Assembly: GCA_016286075.1 (NCBI GenBank)
Contig: JAEERZ010000160.1
Coordinates: 1 to 5,490, forward strand
DNA: 5,490 bases
Direction of reading: 5' to 3'
Source: Selenomonadaceae bacterium
GTDB taxonomy: Bacteria; Bacillota; Negativicutes; Selenomonadales; Selenomonadaceae
The translations under genes and the position numbers were made by a program. Under the pieces are notes generated by a model, which was not told where the DNA came from, searched no databases, and saw only the letters and a program-made list of their open reading frames with translations. Numbering within the stretch: position 1 is the stretch's first letter; every line of letters begins with the position of its first letter. This document shows, in pieces, positions 1 to 5,490 of the stretch.

Positions 1-175
1 GGACAAGGGCAAGATTCTCGCCGTCCCGTCCCTCGAAGCGAACCACGTGGATGCCGAGCTGATCCACGAAGCCGCCATCGGCAAGATTGCCGGCGACCAA
101 ATCATAAAGCTTATGACACTGGGCCTCACCGAGCAGGAGGCCGAGGAGCAGATCATCAACGGCTTCTTGAAATAA
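1..175 (+). CDS. SufB/SufD-family Fe-S cluster assembly protein, C-terminal fragment
   Basis: Only the last 57 codons are present; the gene begins upstream of the window and ends at TAA 173-175. The reading frame starts at base 2. The visible residues contain the conserved SufBD C-terminal signature: a VPSLEA strand of the beta-helix, then HEAAIGKIAGDQ, then the helix-turn LMTLGLTEQEAEEQIINGF. In the known family, SufB and SufD form the scaffold that assembles Fe-S clusters with the ATPase SufC in the cytoplasm; the histidine of the HEAAIGKI segment appears to correspond to the conserved SufD histidine implicated in cluster assembly. The protein stops directly after INGFLK, without the longer tail of Escherichia coli type SufB, which suits the short SufBD proteins of clostridia and Negativicutes. 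SufB and SufD cannot be told apart from this fragment, so no symbol is given. A sufC neighbour upstream would be expected but cannot be seen. The gene is convergent with the next one and is followed by a hairpin 31 bases after the stop. Confidence 0.88.
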   Translation, partial: DKGKILAVPSLEANHVDAELIHEAAIGKIAGDQIIKLMTLGLTEQEAEEQIINGFLK

Positions 176-206
176 CGCCGCCCTCTTTATCTCTGCGCGA
201 ACGATA

Positions 207-237
207 AAACCACCGGAACATTCGATTCCGGTGGTTT
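207..237. terminator. Bidirectional Rho-independent terminator between convergent genes
   Basis: AAACCACCGGAA (207-218) is the exact reverse complement of TTCCGGTGGTTT (226-237), giving a perfect 12-bp stem with a 7-base loop. On the plus strand the stem ends in TTT followed by CTTGTTT, 31 bases after the Suf stop codon. On the minus strand it ends in TTT followed by TATCGTT, about 26 bases after the stop codon of the cyclase gene. Both T tracts are short and interrupted, but the symmetric A/T ends and the position between two converging stop codons indicate a terminator shared by both genes. Confidence 0.85.
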
Positions 238-263
238 CTTGTTTCCATGCGGCCGCGCCGTTT

Positions 264-3200
264 TCAGTTTTTAGGCATCCTGCTGTTCTTGGCGGCTTTC
301 AGGTTGCTCTTGTTCACGTACATGTTCTGGTCCGCCCGTTCAAATACGGGAGCTACGCAGGTCTCTTTATCGTGCTTCGCCATGCCGCAGGCGATGACGA
401 CGTCCCCGGCACGCCCCGCTTCCCTGTTGCGTTCGCTCATCTGCTCCAGCAGCTCCTCGATGGACTGATAATCAGCCCCTTGCGCTATCACGGCGAACTC
501 GTCGCCGCCGAGACGGAAAACGGGACTGTGGCTGAAGATATTGCAGATGACTTTGCAGGCGCGGCGGATATACTCGTCGCCGGCGTGATGTCCCTGGGTG
601 TCGTTGATCTCCTTCAGGTCGTTCACGTCCAGGATGACGATGGCGAACGCCTCCGCGCGATGCTCGGCAATCTGGCGGTCGAGGACTTCCTCCGCCTCCA
701 GATACGCATGCCGGTTTTTCACGCCCGTCAGTGCGTCGATATTGGCCTCCCTCTGCGCGTGGGCGAGGCGCTGCGCGTACGCCTCCTCATGCCGAACCTG
801 ATTGTCGACGTCGTTGAGGCCGACAATCAGGCGGCGTCCTTCCGCTTCTTCGACCATGGCCGCCTTGAACCTCACATATGTCGGCTTTTCGTTAATTATC
901 AGCCGATATGTCATGGCAAAAATGCCGCCGCGCTCAATCTCGGCAAATACGTTCTCCTTGGTTAGCATCGAGTTGACGCGTTCCAAATCATCCGGATAGA
1001 CGACGCTTTCGCCATTTTTCCTCGCCGTTGCGAAGAACTCCGTGCCTTCCTTCGGAATCTCGAAGCCCTCGAATTGGGACATCGTACTGTATTCTATATA
1101 TCGCTCGGTCTCGGGATCCACGATATAGATGCAGATGAAGTCTCCCGCCAACGCGTTGACGCGAGAGAAGGCAATCCGTTCCTCCTTCATCTGCTCTTCC
1201 GCCCGGTCCCGCTTCATCCGGTCGTCAATATCCGTGATGCCGATAATGAGGGAACGATCGTCGTCGTCCATGCGCGAAACTCTCATGCTGACGTAAATCG
1301 GCTCATCCTCCGTTATCAGCCGATAGGCCATGATGAAGGTGCCTTCCCGATCCAGCGTTTCCAGCATGGTCTGACGATCGAGGACTTGCATGAGATTATC
1401 CAGATCTTCGGGATACACGATGGTCTTGGCGTCCTCCCTGCACGACTCAAAGAAGTTCACCCCGCGCCGCGTTTCCGTGATCTCTCCGGTCTCCTCATCG
1501 TTGCGGTATTCGATGAACGCCTCGGTGTCCAGGTTGACATAGTAAAAATGCGTATAGCCCCGGGCAAGTGTCTTGGCGATATGGGTAAAAATGACGCTGG
1601 TGCTTTTCACCTTTTCGTAGGCTTCTTTTGTGGCCGCGTTTTCCCGCTCGATGCGCAGCTTGTCCGTCAGATCCTGGCAGACGCCCAGGATGCAGAGCCG
1701 TCCGCCGTCGTCGGTGAATTTCAGCTTCGTCGTCTGGAACTGTTTCTGGTTTCCGGCGACGTCCGTAACTTCCTCGAAATAGACGCGGGGCCCGTCCGAA
1801 GCCAGGACTTTGAGGTCGTTCTCGATGAAATGCCGCGACGTCGCCTCGTCAAAAAGCTCCGCGTCGGTGTGCCCGATAACGCCCTCAGGATTCGGCTGCT
1901 GCGCGTAATCCGCGAAAGCCTGGTTGCAGGCCCGATAGACGCCGGTCTCCGCGTCCTTGGAAAAGGTCAGCCCCGGCAGATTATTCAGCAGGGACGCAAA
2001 GGAGCGCTGCAGCTCGGCCACCTTGGCGGCTTCCTCCAGGAGCCGCTGCTGTACGTCCGCTTTCCGTTCCGCCTTCAGCTTCTGCAGCAGCAGGACGATG
2101 ATGACGAGAAATACCGCTGAAAGAATGGCTATGACGCCCAGCCAGTGCTCCCTGAAAAACTGGGCGAAGGATATCTTCCTGTCGGCGTGGGCATAGGAAG
2201 CCATCGCGGCATCCATATCCTCGCTCCTTGTCAGGACCACCGTCTTGTTCAATATGAAATAAAGGTCACGGTCCGCCGCTCTTACGGCAAAGGCCAGCGG
2301 CATGGCCTCTCCCGTCGGGACGGAAAAGAGTTGGTACTTCTCCATGTCCGGCTCTATATCATGAAGCCGGTAATTGCTGGAGAGAATGCAGTCCGCCTCG
2401 CCGGAAGCCAGCGCCTCGAAACGGGCGTCGGAGGTCTGGCATCGAATCGTCCTGCACTCGGGATAATAATCCTTGATGAAGGTCTCGATATTCATGTTTC
2501 CTTCATTGACGGCAAAGGTGAAATTACTGTCCCGGGAGATATGCTGATAATCCGATCTGCGCATGACCGCCTGCATTTCCGTCGTCATCACAGGATTGGT
2601 CAGCCGTATATTCATCGCGTCGGAATCATAGGAGCTGAGGCTGACCGGGAATACGCAGTCGACCTCCCCCGCCCTCATGGCTTCAAGCGCCGCCTCCGTC
2701 GTAGGATATGCCACCGTCTCAAAGCGGAGTCCCGTATGTTTCAGGCCGTTCACGGCATGGGCAAGATAATCCTTGAGCGCTCCGGTCACTTCCCCCGTTT
2801 CCGGGTCTTTCGCGCAAAACGGCAAATAATTGTCCCGATACCCGACCCGGATCGCGCCGTGCCCCATAAGCCATTCTTCCTGGCCCGGCGTCAGGAATGC
2901 GTTCGTCTTGGTGAGGTAAAGATTCTCTTCCGACACCCTCTGGTTGAAATACGGGTCCTCGTCCTGAATGCCGGCCAGCGCCCGATTCAGCTCCTCCAGC
3001 AGATCCGGCCTGTTCTTGTTGACGGCATAGAAGAAATCCGACGAGCCGATCCGGCAAACCGGAACGAGTTTTTCTCTGGCGCCAAAAGTGTTTATGGTGG
3101 CGTACCCGTCGATCTCCCCCCGGGCCAGTTTGGCCATGGAGGCGGCTTCCGCCGTCGTCAGCGGGACGACCTCGATCGTCACTTGTTTCCTTCTCGCCCA

Positions 3201-3686
3201 GTCCTTCAGAAAGCCTTCCTGAACGCTCCCCTTGTTGACGCCGATCCGCTTCCCGTTGAAGGAGGTCCAGTCATCCGAAGTGATCGTCTTATTGTCCGCG
3301 TCGATAAAAATATAATACGACTCCGCGCCCATAGGCAGCTCGGGGAAAAGCATCGACCTGGTGCGTTCGTCCGTATAGGAAACGTCGCTCAACAGATCGA
3401 TCTCGCCCGCCATCAGCTTTTGCAGCAGGTTCGACCAGCTGTCCTCCACATACTCGTAGGTCCAGCCGGTGTATGCGGAAATCTTGTGCTGATATTCGTA
3501 GTCGATGCCGCGCCGCCGTCCGAACCGGTCCCGATAGCAGAAAGTCGATTCGTACCAGCCGACGCGCACGACTTTCGAACCGGCTTCCTGCGCATGCGCC
3601 GCGAGCGGCGCCGCCATATTCATGACAAGAGCCAGCAGCAGGACAATTCTTATGATCCGTTTCAATCCTTTATACAGGGTTCCCAT
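264..3686 (-). CDS. Membrane-bound diguanylate cyclase with twin periplasmic solute-binding domains and PAS modules
   Basis: Complete 1140-residue protein. It is predicted to sense extracytoplasmic small solutes and make cyclic di-GMP from two GTP in the cytoplasm. Domains in order: signal peptide about 1-32, with basic GLKRIIR, a hydrophobic core and an AHA cleavage site; type-3 solute-binding domain about 38-262, with the amino-acid-binder motif SYTDER (R108); a second such domain about 276-500; transmembrane helix about 515-534; coiled linker about 535-565; PAS domain about 557-676; two PAS-like modules about 711-825 and 850-965 that duplicate each other; GGDEF domain about 978-1130. Active-site residues are present: metal ligand D1020, guanine-binding N1028 and D1037 in the ILDVNDLKEINDTQGHHAGD segment, and GGDEF at 1060-1064. 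The usual I-site RxxD is replaced by FSHS (1051-1054), so product inhibition is probably lost. The start is fixed by GGAGG six bases upstream of ATG and by the signal peptide beginning there. The gene is single, convergent with the Suf gene and divergent from the radical SAM gene. The ligand is unknown. Confidence 0.95.
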   Translation of the reverse strand: MGTLYKGLKRIIRIVLLLALVMNMAAPLAAHAQEAGSKVVRVGWYESTFCYRDRFGRRRGIDYEYQHKISAYTGWTYEYVEDSWSNLLQKLMAGEIDLLSDVSYTDERTRSMLFPELPMGAESYYIFIDADNKTITSDDWTSFNGKRIGVNKGSVQEGFLKDWARRKQVTIEVVPLTTAEAASMAKLARGEIDGYATINTFGAREKLVPVCRIGSSDFFYAVNKNRPDLLEELNRALAGIQDEDPYFNQRVSEENLYLTKTNAFLTPGQEEWLMGHGAIRVGYRDNYLPFCAKDPETGEVTGALKDYLAHAVNGLKHTGLRFETVAYPTTEAALEAMRAGEVDCVFPVSLSSYDSDAMNIRLTNPVMTTEMQAVMRRSDYQHISRDSNFTFAVNEGNMNIETFIKDYYPECRTIRCQTSDARFEALASGEADCILSSNYRLHDIEPDMEKYQLFSVPTGEAMPLAFAVRAADRDLYFILNKTVVLTRSEDMDAAMASYAHADRKISFAQFFREHWLGVIAILSAVFLVIIVLLLQKLKAERKADVQQRLLEEAAKVAELQRSFASLLNNLPGLTFSKDAETGVYRACNQAFADYAQQPNPEGVIGHTDAELFDEATSRHFIENDLKVLASDGPRVYFEEVTDVAGNQKQFQTTKLKFTDDGGRLCILGVCQDLTDKLRIERENAATKEAYEKVKSTSVIFTHIAKTLARGYTHFYYVNLDTEAFIEYRNDEETGEITETRRGVNFFESCREDAKTIVYPEDLDNLMQVLDRQTMLETLDREGTFIMAYRLITEDEPIYVSMRVSRMDDDDRSLIIGITDIDDRMKRDRAEEQMKEERIAFSRVNALAGDFICIYIVDPETERYIEYSTMSQFEGFEIPKEGTEFFATARKNGESVVYPDDLERVNSMLTKENVFAEIERGGIFAMTYRLIINEKPTYVRFKAAMVEEAEGRRLIVGLNDVDNQVRHEEAYAQRLAHAQREANIDALTGVKNRHAYLEAEEVLDRQIAEHRAEAFAIVILDVNDLKEINDTQGHHAGDEYIRRACKVICNIFSHSPVFRLGGDEFAVIAQGADYQSIEELLEQMSERNREAGRAGDVVIACGMAKHDKETCVAPVFERADQNMYVNKSNLKAAKNSRMPKN

Positions 3687-3692
3687 GGTCCG

Positions 3693-3697
3693 CCTCC
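3693..3697 (-). promoter_or_regulatory. Ribosome binding site of the cyclase gene
   Basis: On the minus strand GGAGG lies six bases before the ATG whose complement is at 3684-3686. This is close to the consensus and favours that start over later in-frame methionines such as M22 and M24, which would remove most of the signal peptide. Confidence 0.85.
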
Positions 3698-3750
3698 GAA
3701 GGGTTCTTTATATATCCACGTCCATTATTTTCGGTTATGTATTTTGTATT

Positions 3751-3779
3751 ATTCTATACCCTTTCCATTTTTCCTTCAA
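3751..3779 (-). promoter_or_regulatory. Candidate sigma-70/SigA promoter for the cyclase gene
   Basis: On the minus strand TTGAAG (3779-3774) and TAGAAT (3756-3751) are separated by exactly 17 bases. They match the -35 consensus at 4 of 6 and the -10 consensus at 5 of 6 positions. Transcription would start near 3744, giving a leader of about 57 bases, enough for the GGAGG site but too short for a cyclic di-GMP riboswitch. The surrounding AT-rich sequence offers other -10-like hexamers, so the exact start is uncertain. Confidence 0.5.
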
Positions 3780-3817
3780 AAAAGCGAAGCCGAACTTCAT
3801 TTTTGTTCGCAGGGAAC

Positions 3818-3846
3818 TTGCAATCCCCGGAAAAATCTTTTAGGAT
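3818..3846 (+). promoter_or_regulatory. Weak candidate promoter for the radical SAM gene
   Basis: TTGCAA (3818-3823) and TAGGAT (3841-3846) are separated by 17 bases; each matches its consensus at 4 of 6 positions. The AT-rich run just downstream (TTATATAG, 3846-3853) offers alternative -10 elements at poorer spacing. Transcription would begin near 3853, leaving a leader of about 70 bases. The GAAC half-site at 3814-3817 abuts the -35 hexamer. Confidence 0.35.
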
Positions 3847-3914
3847 TATATAGAAATTATATGTGTTGAAAAAATGCGGCGTTGCTCCCATTGAGCGAGC
3901 GACTGTGTGGAAAC

Positions 3915-3920
3915 GAGGGA
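3915..3920 (+). promoter_or_regulatory. Ribosome binding site of the radical SAM gene
   Basis: GAGGGA lies just upstream of the ATG at 3925, with the GAGG core six bases from the start. An in-frame TGA at 3892-3894 blocks any longer reading frame except for a GTG at 3907 that has no comparable site, so the ATG at 3925 is the best start. Confidence 0.75.
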
Positions 3921-3924
3921 ACCT

Positions 3925-5490
3925 ATGGATTCTTCCATTGCAAATAAGACGGACGTCTGTTTCGTCTCGATGCCGATCTCGGACGTGACGATGCCGTCGA
4001 TGGCGCTCTCGCTGATGAAGTCGTGTCTGACGGAAGCGGGATTTTCCAGCGTAATCGATTACGAGCATTTGGAATATGCCCGTCGGTGCGGCGTCGAGCT
4101 TTATAACATTATGGCTTTGGCCCGCAGCGATTTTCTTGTGGGCGAGATGGTTTTCGCGCGGGCCGCGCACGGGGACAAGACTTTGCGGCCGTTGTCCGAG
4201 TATATCGACTGGATGCGAACCATTCGTCTGCCTTGGGGCGGCGCGCCGACCCAAGAGGTGGCGATGGCGGGCCAATGGCTGGACAAGATCGGAGAGTGGC
4301 AGCGGGACGCGGAGGTCTTCATCGAGGAAGCCGCCGCCCGGGTGATGAGCCATCATCCGAAGATCGTGGCCTTCGCGTCGATGTTCCAGCAGACGAACGC
4401 GAATATCGCGCTGGCGCGGCGGCTGAAAAAAGAAAAGAACCCGCCGATTATCGTGGTGGGCGGCGCCAACTGCATGGGCGACCTCGGCGCGGCGTTGATC
4501 GAGCATATCGAGGCTTACGATTATGTATTCATAGGCGAGGCAGACGAGATTTTCGCCGACGTTTGCGGCCGGATTTTGAAAGACGGGGAGATTCCAACCG
4601 AGGAATTGCCTTACGGCGTGATGTCCCGACGCTCGCCGCGGCCGAAAGCGGTCATGCACCGGGTCACGAAGGACGTGGAGCATCTGCCGATTCCCGATTT
4701 CGACGATTTTTTCCGCACATTCCGCGCTTGTTTTCCCGACAACAACAATATGCATATCATGGTGGAGGGGTCCCGCGGCTGCTGGTGGGGACGGAACAAG
4801 CCCTGCACGTTCTGCGGGCTGAACGGTCCGGCGCGGAATTACCGCGAGAAGACGACAAACCGCCTTGCCGACGAGATCGAGTTTTTGTCGAAACGATATC
4901 CTGAAGCGAGAATCTGCGTGTTCACCGACAGCATCCTGAGCCACACGCAGATGAAGGAGCTGCCCGCCGCTATCAAGGCGCGAAATATCAAGTTGAATTA
5001 TTTTTCCGAGATCAAGGCGAACCTTACCGAGGCGGACGTAGCGGGACTTGTGGATATCGGCTTTATCCAGATCCAGCCGGGGCTGGAAAGCCTGCAGGAC
5101 GATGTGCTGAATATCATGAACAAGGGCTGCCGGGCCATCCGGCAGATCGAGACGCTGAAAAGCTGCCGCGCCCACAATATGCACGTGGCGTGGAATCTGC
5201 TCTGCGGCTTCCCCGAGGAGAAAGAGGAATATTTCTCCGAGATGGCGGAGCTGGTGCCGAAAGTCATGCACCTGCCGTCGCCGAACCAGATGATCCATAT
5301 CGTTTTCCAACGTTACGGCGAGTATACGGAGAATCCCGAGAAGTACGGGATGCATCTGCGCCCTGCCCGCAGCTATGATTTTGTTTACGCGGACAGGGAA
5401 TTCATCAAGCGGTCGGCATACATCTTCGAGCCGGTGGATGAAAGGGAGCTTCAGCTTTGCTGGGATCTCACCAAGAAGGGCGAAGGCTAC
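3925..5490 (+). CDS. Cobalamin-dependent radical SAM enzyme, RiPP maturation radical SAM protein 1 family (5' part)
   Basis: The first 522 codons are present with no stop before the window ends; as I recall, full members are about 600-650 residues, so roughly 100 are missing. Family features in order: an N-terminal cobalamin-binding Rossmann-like region, about 10-235, with FVSMP and PSMALSLMK near the start, GEMVFARAAHG near residues 73-83, VVGGAN at 177-182 and FIGEADE at 202-208; then the radical SAM core from about 275, with VEGSRGCWWG and CTFCGLNG. The cluster cysteines C286, C294 and C297 form C-x7-C-x2-C. IQPGLESL (383-390), WNLLCGFPEE (423-432) and LRPARSYDFVY (478-488) match the later conserved blocks of this family. 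By family knowledge, such enzymes use SAM and methylcobalamin to methylate unactivated carbons in ribosomally made peptides in the cytoplasm. The substrate here is inferred, since no precursor gene lies in the window. The gene is divergent from the cyclase and is probably the first gene of a unit continuing past 5490. It could instead act on a non-peptide substrate, though the motif match makes that less likely. Confidence 0.9.
   Translation, partial: MDSSIANKTDVCFVSMPISDVTMPSMALSLMKSCLTEAGFSSVIDYEHLEYARRCGVELYNIMALARSDFLVGEMVFARAAHGDKTLRPLSEYIDWMRTIRLPWGGAPTQEVAMAGQWLDKIGEWQRDAEVFIEEAAARVMSHHPKIVAFASMFQQTNANIALARRLKKEKNPPIIVVGGANCMGDLGAALIEHIEAYDYVFIGEADEIFADVCGRILKDGEIPTEELPYGVMSRRSPRPKAVMHRVTKDVEHLPIPDFDDFFRTFRACFPDNNNMHIMVEGSRGCWWGRNKPCTFCGLNGPARNYREKTTNRLADEIEFLSKRYPEARICVFTDSILSHTQMKELPAAIKARNIKLNYFSEIKANLTEADVAGLVDIGFIQIQPGLESLQDDVLNIMNKGCRAIRQIETLKSCRAHNMHVAWNLLCGFPEEKEEYFSEMAELVPKVMHLPSPNQMIHIVFQRYGEYTENPEKYGMHLRPARSYDFVYADREFIKRSAYIFEPVDERELQLCWDLTKKGEGY

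Larger units (their letters stand above)
3687..3924. other. Divergent AT-rich intergenic region
   Basis: This 238-base stretch separates two genes transcribed away from each other and is visibly more AT-rich than either. It carries a candidate promoter in each direction and three GAAC/GTTC half-sites at 3792-3795, 3805-3808 and 3814-3817. I found no convincing small gene, no peptide-precursor open reading frame and no riboswitch consensus in it. Confidence 0.75.

Noticed and set aside
231..965. A 244-codon plus-strand open frame opposite the GGDEF domain
   Set aside because: It overlaps the well-supported GGDEF coding sequence in the antisense register and starts inside the terminator hairpin.
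1074..2120. A 348-codon plus-strand open frame opposite the PAS region
   Set aside because: Same antisense in-register shadow as the longer one; no family motif and no ribosome binding site I would trust.
3687..3750. Cyclic di-GMP riboswitch ahead of the cyclase gene
   Set aside because: The predicted leader of about 57 bases is too short and AT-rich, with no matching conserved core seen.
3791..3809. LexA/SOS-like box (CGAAC...GTTCG)
   Set aside because: The half-sites are 9 bases apart, whereas the Gram-positive SOS box has 4 bases between them.
3622..3843. A 73-codon plus-strand frame that could be read as a small RiPP precursor or membrane peptide
   Set aside because: Its first part lies opposite the signal peptide codons of the cyclase and the rest crosses that gene's RBS and promoter. 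It has no leader-like motif.
2145..3869. A 574-codon plus-strand open frame opposite the cyclase gene
   Set aside because: It lies codon-for-codon opposite the real gene, where low use of TTA, CTA and TCA codons keeps the antisense frame free of stops. Its translation is rich in Arg, His and Pro with no recognisable domain, while the opposite strand encodes clear domains.
3840..3924. Search for a precursor peptide gene directly upstream of the radical SAM gene
   Set aside because: No start codon with a ribosome binding site opens a meaningful frame here; the frame of the enzyme itself has a TGA at 3892-3894.
3847..3924. Cobalamin riboswitch in the leader of the B12-dependent enzyme
   Set aside because: The leader is only about 70 bases and shows no B12-box-like sequence; cobalamin riboswitches are much longer.
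3754..5355. A 533-codon minus-strand open frame opposite the radical SAM gene
   Set aside because: In-register antisense shadow rich in Arg and His. The plus strand encodes conserved radical SAM motifs across the same bases.

Overview
The window fits a GC-rich member of the Firmicutes, most probably a Negativicutes (Selenomonas-like) or related anaerobic clostridial lineage. This is an inference from three things: a short SufBD-type Fe-S assembly protein, a very large periplasmic-sensor diguanylate cyclase of a style common in that group, and strong GGAGG-like ribosome binding sites. No rRNA, tRNA, CRISPR array or insertion sequence is visible.

Layout: (1) Positions 1-175 (+) hold the last 57 codons of a SufB/SufD-family protein. 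(2) Positions 207-237 form a perfect 12-bp hairpin between two convergent genes, and it probably terminates both. (3) Positions 264-3686 (-) encode one complete 1140-residue membrane protein: signal peptide, two tandem type-3 solute-binding domains, a transmembrane helix, a PAS domain, two further PAS-like modules that are internal duplicates, and a C-terminal GGDEF domain with an intact active site but no RxxD inhibitory site. (4) Positions 3687-3924 are an AT-rich divergent intergenic region with a candidate promoter for each flanking gene. (5) Positions 3925-5490 (+) hold the first 522 codons of a cobalamin-binding radical SAM enzyme, of the family known as RiPP maturation radical SAM protein 1. 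It runs off the window without a stop codon.

How the genes work together: the Suf gene belongs to Fe-S cluster assembly and appears to end an upstream transcription unit. The cyclase probably senses periplasmic solutes, such as amino acids, and converts occupancy into cyclic di-GMP. The radical SAM enzyme most likely C-methylates a ribosomally made peptide. The peptide gene, transporter and any partner enzymes are not in the window; if present nearby they probably lie beyond position 5490. No direct functional link between the cyclase and the peptide-modifying enzyme can be shown, although they share one divergent control region. The most interesting item is the start of this apparent RiPP locus.
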